Source: Euphorbia lathyris (taxonomy: Eukaryota > Streptophyta > Magnoliopsida > Malpighiales > Euphorbiaceae). From it: a stretch of DNA of 64,000 bases. The stretch covers positions 76,401,501-76,465,500 of the forward strand of contig NC_088916.1 in NCBI RefSeq assembly GCF_963576675.1, in the 5' to 3' direction. The notes below the pieces were generated by a model. That model worked only from the letters and a program-made list of their open reading frames with translations. It was not told where the DNA came from and did not search any database. Numbering within the stretch: the stretch's first letter is position 1; each line of letters opens with the position of its first letter. Of this stretch, positions 1-9,193 are shown piece after piece. A program made the translations under genes and the position numbers.

Positions 1-1320
1 CAACATCTTTGACTCAGATTGAACCTCCGTGACAAACTTATGCATTATTTGAATGTTGCTATGTAAATCTGCATTGTCTTAGAGGAGATATCTGAGGTCA
101 CTCAACTTGACCTCTTCAATCTCGTCACACCGCCTGCTGAGTGATTTGATTTTCTTGTTACACTTCTTAGTTAGTGTATATAAATCACCCAGGGCATTTA
201 CCATTTCATTTCTAAGTAAAAGTAAGGATGTTACCTCATTGCTGTGTTCCTCTTGGTCAGTTTCATCAGAGAGGTCAGCTTGCTTAGATTGAGAGTGATC
301 AGCATCATCGGCCATGAAGCATATGTTTGCCGTTTCATTTGCATCAGCTTCGGATGATGTTGACTCATCACTGTCACTCCATGTTGCTACCATTGCTTTC
401 TTGTTTCCGTTCTTATCCCTTTTTAGGTTTGGGCAGCTTGACTTGATGTGCCCAGTTTGGTGGCACTCAAAACATGTGATAGACTTGGAGCTGTCCTTCT
501 TATATTTGTCACTGGACTCAGCTTTGTACCTATCACCTCTCTTGTATGGCCGTTTGCTGTTTCTGTCATTTCTTCTTAACAGCTTCTTCATCTTTCTAGT
601 GAACATAGCCATTTCCTCATCATCAGTTGACTCAGCTTCTGTGGAGTAAGCTTTCATCACTAGTGATTTCTGTTTCTTATCTTCGGACTTTTCTTTAGCT
701 TCAAAGTTTTTCATGGAGATTTCATGGGTCAGCAAGGATCCGATCAGCTCATTATATTTGTAGGTAGTCAAGTCCTGAGCTTCTTCTACAGCTGTTTTCT
801 TTGCTTGCCAGCTCTTAGGTAGACTTCTCAGGATTTTCTTCACCTGTTCCTCTTCAGTGAAGTTCTTTCCGAGTCTTTTGAGCTCATTTATGATGTTTGT
901 GAATCTTGAGTTCATTTCCGAGATGTCTTCATTCTCATTCATCTCGAACGGCTCGTAGAGTCTCATATGCTGATTGACCTTGGATTCCTTAACCTTACTT
1001 GTGCCTTCATAAGTCACTTCCAGCTTCTTCCAAATCTCCTGTGCTGACTCACAACTTGAAATCTTATTGTATTCTGCAACATCTAAAGCACAGTGAAGCA
1101 TATTTATAGACGAAGCATTATTTTGTAATTTTTTAAGGTCATCCTCTATCCACTCAGCTTCGCTCTTAATAACTTTCTCGTTATCAACAGTTTTATACGG
1201 CACATGTGGACCTTGAACAATTGCAAGCCATGCACTCATGTTTGTGGCTTGAATGAAGTTTTTCATCCTATTCTTCCAGAATGTGTAATTAGACCCAAAG
1301 AATAGGGGAGGCCTAGTAAT
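1..1320 (-). pseudogene. SIRE/Maximus-like copia gag (gag-pol 5' part, decayed)
   Basis: This is the gag region of a Ty1/copia retrotransposon and encodes the RNA-binding capsid polyprotein. The longest intact stretch is 395 codons (79-1266). It has a UBN2-type gag domain at about residues 60-185 and a CCHC zinc knuckle, CX2CX4HX4C, at C265, C268, H273 and C278, followed by an acidic and coiled region. Homologous reading continues in frame upstream of the first ATG to about 1318, with the typical N-terminal gag segment ending in NYTFWKNR. The position where the start codon is expected reads ATT, so the original start appears lost. Reading also continues in frame past the stop at 79-81 to the window edge, so that stop is premature. 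The element lies on the minus strand; pol would be left of the window. It is certainly a retrotransposon; the SIRE assignment rests on LTR and leader sequence. Confidence 0.9.
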
Positions 1321-1402
1321 TTATAATCCCTCAGGGAGTATATGTGTTGTTTGGTTTCCTGGGAGGAAACGAGTGCTGTTCTCAGCCATTTATGGGGATC
1401 CG

Positions 1403-3216
1403 TGATAGGGGCGTTTCGTCCCTATCTTTTAGCGTGATTTACGGTTTAATTTTAGAAGAAATAAATAAGTTTAATTACAAAAATAGAGTGTTTTAATAAA
1501 ATAACAAAATAAAAATAAATTCCTTACTTTCGGTTAATTTTCCTTATTTTTGATTAATATTAGAAAATAAAACGTCAAGCTAACTCGGCTCTCAAGATTT
1601 GTATTTCAGGTACGAGGGAGTGAAAATCTACTCAAATACGCGGGGTGTATCATTATTTACACGGGGCGTATCGTCATTTACGCGGGGCGTAAAACATGGT
1701 GTCAGAAATAATTGCCTTATCCGTAGGCACCATGTGGAAATGACTCAGCATACGCGGGGCGTATGCCACATGTCGGAAATGATTGGCCTAATCCTGAAAG
1801 TCAGACTGCATTGTCTCCCAGAGTCAACTCTCCATACGCGGGGCGTATCACCATTTATGCGGGGCGTAAAAGGTAGTTCTTCAACGTAAAAAGATCAAAG
1901 ACTCATTTACGCGGGGCGTACTTCAGCTACGCAGGGCGTATTTGAGACAATTAGACATAGAATTAGTCCACATGCAGGAGATTTCTGACGGAATGGGCAC
2001 TTACGCGGGGCGTATATCACCTTACGCGGGGCGTATCATGGGATTTCTGCACCAAATAATGTTGCTCCATACTTGTACCTTGTGAAGTTACAATTCTACC
2101 CCTAGCTTGATGTATAAATAAGAGTGACTAGCACTCATTTAGAGACCTCACATCTCACCTTCTAGCCTCTACCTTCTACCCTCTACCTTCTACTTCTACA
2201 CCTCTTGATCTCTTGAAACCTTGTACATAGCTACATTTTGCTTCTTCTAGATAGTTGTTGTATAGTTTTGGTTTTAGATTCAGTTTATGTAATAAAACTC
2301 TCCCACCTCGAGAGCTTGTTCGGTTATTCCGGCGTTCCATCAACGTTCCGCTCCATCATTCATCACCAAGCTCGAGAGTTCCACCTCCAAGTCCTAAGAG
2401 ACGGCCTTGAGTCCGGTTGGCTAGTTCCGAGGGTCGATTCTTCCCTCTTCGCTTGCTAATTAGCTTGCACTCTTCCTATGTACTAGGCTTGGTTATATTC
2501 CTCATTTATGCTTTCCATATTTATAATATATGATTTGCAATTTCCGTTCTGTATACGTGTTGATGTTTATTGCTTGTTTTGAATACTCTTAATTGACTAT
2601 TGTGTAGGGGAACGCGATTTCCGACGCCATTCGGGCTATCTTTAGGGAGTCATATAGGTGTTGCCTTATCGGAAGTGACGCTCCGGAAACCGTAGGAATT
2701 GACAAGCCACGGAACTTACAGGCCCTAGTTTCTGATCCCCAGCATTAGACACGCCTTGACTAGGAACCACGTAGTCTAAGTACTTCACGGGTCGGTCGAA
2801 CTACACGTAGTCGTCTTTGCAAGAGTAACTCGTCAACCGAATATATTCGGAGTTATTACATATTATATTTATAACTTATCGTCACCCATATCACTCCATG
2901 GAGTTTTCCATTACATAAATCTGTGCCACCAATAGGTTAGGAGTAGTTTGTAGTTGTGTCTCACACCAATTCAAAGTATTCACCGCTTAGATAACGTATA
3001 AAACCGAGTCGTCTAATACTTGCAGTTATAAATCCCGTGGATTCGATACCCGGTCTTAACCGGATTATTACTTGATACGACGGGGTACACTTGCCCCTAA
3101 GTAGTCGTAGCGTCTAGTAGAGTTAAGAACATTTAAAAGATCACATTCATAGCGCATTCACCGCAATACACATTTAATCGTCGTAAGAAAAAATCACACT
3201 AGGCGCCGCGCTATCA
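1403..3216 (+). repeat. Left LTR of Athila-like element
   Basis: It contains ten copies of the near-palindrome TACGCGGGGCGTA or one-base variants between 1637 and 2034, a TATA box at 2112-2119, a CT-rich tandem stretch (2157-2204), and an AATAAA-type poly(A) signal near 2290. A 73-codon frame at 2238-2459 is conserved in the other LTR only because the LTRs are copies. Compared with the right LTR it has lost or gained whole motif copies near 1751 and 1857, as expected for slippage or unequal exchange between the motifs. Confidence 0.88.
2112..2119 (+). promoter_or_regulatory. TATA box of the Athila-like LTR
   Basis: TATAAATA lies about 78 bp after the last palindromic motif of the upstream array and about 175 bp before an AATAAA-type signal. 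This is the usual U3-R arrangement. The same box is at 6540-6547 in the right LTR. Confidence 0.6.
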
Positions 3217-3221
3217 AGTTT

Positions 3222-3239
3222 TTGGCGCCGTTTCCGGGG
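3222..3239 (+). other. Primer binding site, tRNA-Asp type
   Basis: TGGCGCCGTTTCCGGGGA lies 5 bp inside the left LTR. It matches the Athila-type site complementary to the tRNA-Asp 3' end with about one difference. It is the main evidence for placing the element among the Athila/Tat gypsy lineages, because no coding domain is left. Confidence 0.75.
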
Positions 3240-3367
3240 ATTTATAATTTCTTGAAATATTAGACAAAAACGTTTTATTGTTAGTCTAAGCATTTGTAAA
3301 TATCATTTTCTTTTTGTGAATAATTTATTTTGTTTCTTGATGTTACTAATAATTTTCTTTCCATGGT

Positions 3368-3946
3368 ATGATGTCTTATAATTGTCATCTGTGGGACGAC
3401 CTCATGGATGACGAATGTTCGCACCAACAATCTCCCTCGCAATTTGATGTGGTAATCTCTATCCTTAAAGATATTCAAGTGAGATTATCTAACAATGAGG
3501 CATATTGCAGGGATTTGGGAAATCAAATCACTAGATTGACGTCTCGTATTGATTCAACCGCGGACGAATCAATTCGAGACGCCAATCCGGGTGGTCAAGT
3601 TGTAGGGGTCGAGTTAATTGAGCCCTCTCAAGAGGAGTGCCCAAGTCATGTAGGATGTCTCAACTGCGAGGAGCCGGAAATCCTAATCGATAAGCCGGTT
3701 GTGTGCGGGCCCATGGAAATAAATCCAAAGCTAGAAGAGTTTGAGGTTCCTTCTACCTCGGAATATTTCACTCTTTTTGAACTACCAAAGGAGTCAAAAA
3801 GGGAGCAAACGAAACTCTTCAATAATTTTTGTAAATATAGTTTTTGGTTTTTGTTAAATTCTTTTGAAGCTAACAATCCGTTTTGTAGGTACGGATTGTT
3901 TATTCAAGAATTTGCATTTCTAACGCGAATGGAAGCATACACCTAG
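3368..3946 (+). CDS. Unrecognised 192-codon ORF in the Athila-like interior
   Basis: The ORF follows the primer site by about 130 bp, the place where gag normally starts. The product is acidic, with a predicted helical stretch around residues 25-65 and several cysteines, but I see no capsid major-homology pattern, zinc knuckle or protease motif. It ends just before a short direct/inverted block (3985-4010, CTTGGGAGGCAACCCAAG) of the kind found downstream of coding regions in related gypsy elements. It may be a remnant of the gag N terminus or a leader ORF. I assign no function. Confidence 0.45.
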   Translation: MMSYNCHLWDDLMDDECSHQQSPSQFDVVISILKDIQVRLSNNEAYCRDLGNQITRLTSRIDSTADESIRDANPGGQVVGVELIEPSQEECPSHVGCLNCEEPEILIDKPVVCGPMEINPKLEEFEVPSTSEYFTLFELPKESKREQTKLFNNFCKYSFWFLLNSFEANNPFCRYGLFIQEFAFLTRMEAYT

Positions 3947-4107
3947 GAGGAAATGCTAAGTCGAGCTCACCGACTATAACGTAGCGCTTCTTGGGAGGCA
4001 ACCCAAGCTCGAATAAAGGAGTTTTCTTTCCCAACTTTTATTTTCCGCATGTCATTTCTTTTTAAAAAAAATAAAAAAAAAATCACACTTTATCCAAAGG
4101 AGAATAA

Positions 4108-4366
4108 GCCACGCGGGGCGTACACACCTATACACCCCGCGCACCGTGCTTGTTATTTTTGTTTTTGCGTGAGTTAATAACATTCACACGGGGCGTATCC
4201 CTGTTACGCCCCGCGTGCTCCACCTTTTCCATAATAAGATGGCTTAGAGCTCGGAACACGCGGGGCGTCCCTCTATGTGCGCCCCGCGTATCTGAGTCTC
4301 TGGCCCCGGTGCACTTAAAAAGCCTCTTCTACGCGGGGCACCCCCAGGGATACGCCTCGCGTAGGA
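4108..4366. repeat. Four hairpins built from the TACGCGGGGCGTA motif
   Basis: The motif occurs here as inverted pairs separated by 6-12 nt: about 4111-4143, 4187-4220, 4255-4290 and 4330-4364. Each pairs an ACGCGGGGCGT-like half with a CGCCCCGCGT-like half. In the LTRs all copies have the same orientation, so the inverted arrangement is specific to this interior region. It lies downstream of the 192-codon ORF in non-coding DNA. Confidence 0.7.
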
Positions 4367-4399
4367 TCTAACCTTAAGGGTCCCTTTTTCAGCTCATTC

Positions 4400-5826
4400 T
4401 TTATTTTTGTTTTTGTTTTGTTTTCTTTTTGCGACGCCCTTGGAATAGGCGTCATTTTAATAACGCGGAGGGACGTGCAACCCCGCACTTTTAGTTTGGT
4501 TTACACTAACAAAAACAAAAATAAAAATCAAATAATTAAACAAAATAATTAAACAAATTTATTAACTCTTGAAATTCTTCCGACACGCTACACCTCCCTC
4601 GGAAATTAATTAAAGTTCCGTTATTTGTCGTTAAAAATAAAAACATCGGAACACAAAGGATGGTTTAATTGAGAAATTTTAGTCTTGGTTTTGAAGTTAG
4701 GGAATTTATGAAAAGCCTAGGCTAGTACTAAACAAAAGCATTGAGTCCTAACTCACATGTCATCTCCATAATGAACTTTAAAAAGGCAATAAAAATGGGA
4801 TAGTTGAGAATTTAGCGAAGACTTGATAGTACACAATTTAAACCCGAATCTTTGTGAGGTATTTTTGAGCCTAAAAGAGTTCGTACGAGAACTCTAATTC
4901 TTTCACAATTTTTCGAGAGCTTTGACTTCACTCGACTCATAGAATTTGCATCCAATTCCGGGTTAAGTACACTTATTTTTGGTAAAAAGGCAATAGATGA
5001 TAAACTGAACCTATTTAGGCTAATTTTTCTTAATTTATTTTTCTCATTTTCATTAAATATTAGGAAACCCCTTCGAGCCTATTAACCAACTTTTTTGTTA
5101 ATACCCTTTTAACATTTAACCCTTTTTCCTCTTGTTCAAATACCGACAAAATCAATTTGCACCCGAATTACCCGAAATAAGTCACGGCCTTAGCAAATGA
5201 GCACCATAAGCTTTCAAAATATTGATTTTGTGCCTCTATCAAAACAAAGGATACAATAAAAGTAGAAAGGCATTCTCAAGCTCCACCCGAGCAATTTTGA
5301 AGTATATCTTGTAAAATTCGCTAAGACCGAAGCAAAATATGGTGCGATCATAAGTCGGTATTTTGGAACTTGAGTCTCTTTAAACTAACCACTAAAAAGC
5401 CACCCACATTACAACCCCCCTCCGGGTTCATTTTTAATGTTGCCAAACCATGCTATAGGAGGAAAAACCCGGATGAAAATGCAAATTCAACATGATCTTG
5501 AGTAAGTGCAAGGAAGAGTGCGAAAACACCGACCCACCAAAAATTGAGCGTAAGAGTGAAATTTCTTGGTGAGGTACTACCGAGTTCTCAAAAAATGATC
5601 GGCTCCCGTTAATATCGCCTATTAAACTTAATCATGGAGGTCTCAAATAAGTTTTTGTACTCAATTGCTTGCGTAGGTACTTACCGAAACCTTTACATAA
5701 AACCGTAACTTTGAAATCACGCACTTGGTAAAACCAACCTTCGGTTTGTTTCTCAATTATCTCAATCCCTTGTCTTTCGATTTCTTTTACTTGAGGACAA
5801 GTAAAACTTTAAAGTCCGAGGAGGTT
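4400..5826 (+). other. Non-coding interior of the Athila-like element
   Basis: This stretch has no ORF over 60 codons and no recognisable pol or env domain. It is AT-rich and ends in the putative polypurine tract before the right LTR. In an autonomous relative this space would hold the 3' untranslated region; gag-pol is simply absent. Confidence 0.6.
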
Positions 5827-7663
5827 TGATAGGGGCGTTTCGTCCCTATCTTTTAGCGTGATTTACGGTTTAATTTTAGAAGAAATAAATAAGTTTAATT
5901 ACAAAAATAGAGTGTTTTAATAAAATAACAAAATAAAAATAAATTCCTTACTTTCGGTTAATTTTCCTTATTTTTGATTAATATTAGAAAATAAAACGTC
6001 AAGCTAACTCGGCTCTCAAGATTTGTATTTCAGGTACGAGGAAGGAGTGAAAATCTACTCAAATACGCGGGGCGTATCATTATTTACGCGGGGCGTATCG
6101 TCATTTACGCGGGGCGTAAAACATGGTGTCAGAAATAATTTCCTTATCCACAGGCACCATGTGGAAATGACTCAGCATACGCAGGGCGTATGACACCTTA
6201 CGCGGGGCGTATGACACATGTCGGAAATGATTGGCCTAATCCTGAAAGTCAGACTGCATTGTCTCCCGGAGTCAACTCTCCATACGCGGGGTGTAAAAGG
6301 TAGTTCTTCAACGTAAAAAGATCAGAGACTCATTTACGCGGGGCGTACTTCAGCTACGCAGGGCGTATTTGAGACAATTAGACATAGAATTGGTCCACAT
6401 GCAGGAGATTTCTGACGGAATGGGCACTTACGCGGGGCGTATATCACCTTACGCGGGGCGTATCATGGGATTTCTGCACCAAATAATGTTGCTCCATACT
6501 TGTACCTTGTGAAGTTACAATTCTACCCCTAGCTTGATGTATAAATAAGAGTGACTAGCACTCATTTAGAGACCTCACATCTCACCTTCTAGCCTCTACC
6601 TTCTACCCTCTACCTTCTACTTCTACCCTCTACCTTCTACTTCTACACCTCTTGATCTCTTGAAACCTTGTACATAGCTACATTTTGCTTCTTCTAGATA
6701 GTTGTTGTATAGTTTTGGTTTTAGATTCAGTTTATGTAATAAAACTCTCCCACCTCGAGAGCTTGTTCGGTTATTCCGGCGTTCCATCAACGTTCCGCTC
6801 CATCATTCATCACCAAGCTCGAGAGTTCCACCTCCAAGTCCTAAGAGACGGCCTTGAGTCCGGTTGGCTAGTTCCGAGGGTCGATTCTTCCCTCTTCGCT
6901 TGCTAATTATCTTGCACTCTTCCTATGTACTAGGCTTGGTTATATTCCTCATTTATGCTTTCCATATTTATAATATATGATTTGCAATTTCCGTTCTATA
7001 TACATGTTGATGTTTATTGCTTGTTTTGAATACTCTTAATTGACTATTGTGTAGGGGAACGCGATTTCCGACGCCATTCGGGCTATCTTTAGGGAGTCAT
7101 ATAGGTGTTGCCTTACCAGAAGTGACGATCCAGAAACCGTAGGAATTTACAAGCCACGGAACTTACAGGCCCTAGTTTCTAATCCCCAGCATTAGACACG
7201 CCTTGACTAGGAACCACGTAGTCTAAGTACTTCACGGGTCAGTCGAACTACACGTAGTCGTCTTTGCAAGAGTAACTCGTCAACCGAATATATTCGGAGT
7301 TATTGCATATTATATTTATAACTTATCGTCACCCATATCACTCCGTGGAGTTTTCCATTACATAAATCTGTGTCACCAATAGGTTAGGAGTAGTTTGTAG
7401 TTGTGTCTCACACCAATTCAAAGTATTCACCGCTTAGATAACGTATAAAACCGAGTCGTCTAATACTTGCAGTTATAAATCCCGTGGATTCGATACCCGG
7501 TCTTAACCGGATTATTACTTGATACGACGGGGTACACTTGCCCCTAAGTAGTCGTAGCGTCTAGTAGAGTTAAGAACATTTAAAAGATCACATTCATAGC
7601 GCATTCACCGCAATACACATTTAATCGTCGTAAGAAAAGCTCACACTAGGCGTCGTGCTATCA
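5827..7663 (+). repeat. Right LTR of Athila-like element
   Basis: This is a near-identical copy of 1403-3216. It also carries ten TACGCGGGGCGTA-type motifs (6064-6461) but with a different indel pattern. The extra motif at 6199 is absent from the left LTR, and one motif is fused or lost near 6282. A duplication of the CT-rich block near 6600-6640 makes it 23 bp longer. The TATA box is at 6540-6547. A purine-rich stretch just before 5827 (GTCCGAGGAGG) is the likely polypurine tract. Confidence 0.88.
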
Positions 7664-7703
7664 ATCAGCTCAAGATAGTTATATCTTAGAGTAGTGAGCT
7701 TAG

Positions 7704-7715
7704 GCTCTGATACCA
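7704..7715 (-). other. Primer binding site, initiator Met-tRNA type
   Basis: On the minus strand the sequence reads TGGTATCAGAGC, the complement of the 3' end of plant initiator tRNA-Met. This is the standard minus-strand DNA primer site of copia elements. It sits about 13 nt inside the LTR boundary and fixes the orientation of the element. Confidence 0.9.
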
Positions 7716-7728
7716 CTTATTGGTCCCG

Positions 7729-9193
7729 TGTGATTAGTTCCAAGGGGGGGGGTTAGGAACTAATATAACTTTTTCTTTAATTATTTATGCTGACTTAACA
7801 ATTTTGGTAAGTTTGTCAATTCAGCTTTGGTTAGCTTGGCCGAAGTTAGCGTAAGACAGCTTTAGTCAGATATTGATTAGAACTGTTTTACTTGTAAGTT
7901 GAGAATTGACACTCAAAGAGGTCAACTTTCAACTTAGCACTCTAATTTACTCAGAGTCAGCTTAATCAGTTTAGATGCTGACTAAGTTTACCATACAACA
8001 CATACAGATATATATATATAGAGAGAGTTAGAGATTACTCAGTATCACTTATCCTGGTTCGGCCTCTCTGCCTACGTCCAGTCCCCAGAGTCCTCCGGGC
8101 TTTTAGAATCCAATACTGAGCTCTTTAAAGGTAGAGCACAAACCGTTTACAAGGCAGTTGAATATGCAAGAGTACCTTCCTCTATTCGTCTACTCAACTC
8201 CTACTGAATGCTATAACCGAACACCCAGATTTTCTCTACCACTAAGTACTCAACACCGAGCACTCAGCATACACTCTCAATATTACAATTGATAAGAACT
8301 TGTTCCCTTTCAAACAAAGAACACTTTAGATGATTACAATCAATCAATCTAGCATTTACACAAAGAATGGAAGTTTGGTGTAAGATCTTTTTCTTGTTTT
8401 TGAGTGCTTTGGATTTGTATCTTTCTCACTTATGATTTTCTGTAAATCGACAATCTTCCAAATGAAACCTTTGTCCCTTTTATAGTTGAAATGTAGGAAA
8501 CAAATCATTTGAAATTTGATTTGTCCGTTGAGTCCAAAACGGCTCTTTTAGGGGACAAATCTCTGGTCAGCTTCAGATATGCAGGCCAATCCTGAATCCT
8601 GAATTCTTCAGACGTCGGGCTTGTCTTCTTCCTGCAGAGTTTGTCTTTTTGTGGCAGTTCGTCTTTTAGCCAGGGACAGTTGACCCATTCATCTTGGAAT
8701 TTGGCTTTTGCGTAATCCCGAGATTTCTATTATTGGCGCAGAGGGTTGGCAGTCTTTGTCTTCTAGCCAACGGACTTTTCATGCTGTCCTGAAGATAACT
8801 CAGCTTGGCTTCGTTATCCACTGCCTTTGATTGTTTGCCAGATTTCATACTGAGTTCTCCCTTACTCAACTTCCAATGTCAGCTTCGTTCTGTAAGACTT
8901 CGTTCTGAAGCAGACATTTCTTCTTTTATGCTGAGTTCTGTTTTACTCAGCTTCTCAGATCATCTTCATTCTTAGCCTGTTGTTGTGACGATGACTTATC
9001 TTTAATGATGCTGAGTTGCTCTTTACTCAGCTTACGCTGTGTCTTTGTCCTGTCTTATTTTTATTTCATTTATATTTGTACTCAACATTGAACAAACGGA
9101 TTAGTACAATTAAATCAAAGCACTTAAATTTAATTGTCTCTTAATCATGGATGATTTTGTCAAATCAACATCTTGTGGAAAGGTGTTTCAACA
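7729..9193 (-). repeat. 5' LTR of the copia element
   Basis: On the minus strand it starts TGTTGAAACACC at 9193 and ends near ...CTAATCACA at 7729, giving TG...CA ends and about 1465 bp. It lies directly upstream (minus sense) of the primer site. The inner end is uncertain by about 10 bp because another possible TG/CA end lies at 7721. The G-run at 7744-7752 is part of this LTR. No ORF of interest lies inside; a short minus-strand frame at 8666-8869 has no recognisable features. Confidence 0.75.

Larger units (their letters stand above)
1403..7663 (+). mobile_element. Athila-like non-autonomous LTR retrotransposon (LARD-like), complete
   Basis: Two long near-identical LTRs (1403-3216, 1814 bp; 5827-7663, 1837 bp) flank a 2.6-kb interior with no protease, reverse transcriptase, RNase H or integrase. 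Both LTRs begin TGATAG and end CTATCA. Flanking 5-mers are atccg (1398-1402) and atcag (7664-7668), a target duplication with one mismatch. The primer site after the left LTR (from 3222, TGGCGCCGTTTCCGGGGA) is the tRNA-Asp type used by Athila and relatives. The interior has one 192-codon ORF of unknown function. It must depend on proteins from an autonomous relative. High LTR identity suggests recent insertion. Confidence 0.88.
1..9193 (-). mobile_element. SIRE-like copia LTR retrotransposon, truncated by window edge
   Basis: The minus-strand element comprises a 5' LTR (about 7729-9193), a primer binding site (7704-7715), a short leader split by a nested element (7664-7703 and 1321-1402), and gag (1-1320). 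The rest of pol and the other LTR are outside the window. The outer target duplication cannot be checked because only one end is visible. A complete Athila-like element (1403-7663) interrupts the leader, so this copy can no longer make a normal transcript. Confidence 0.85.

Noticed and set aside
1599..1889. 96-codon ORF with repeated TRGVS-type peptide
   Set aside because: It is the translation of the TACGCGGGGCGTA motif array; the right LTR does not keep the frame.
1637..2034. Regularly repeated short palindromes resembling a CRISPR array
   Set aside because: The genome is a plant, spacing is irregular (7-70 bp), the motif is only 13 bp, and the array is inside an LTR; it is a promoter repeat, not a CRISPR.
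2238..2459. 73-codon ORF found identically at 6685-6906
   Set aside because: Both copies lie in the two LTRs of one element, so identity reflects LTR copying, not selection; no domain and it spans the poly(A) region.
7704..7715. tRNA-Met-like sequence
   Set aside because: Only the 12-nt complement of a tRNA 3' end is present; it is a retrotransposon primer site. I found no complete tRNA gene in the window.
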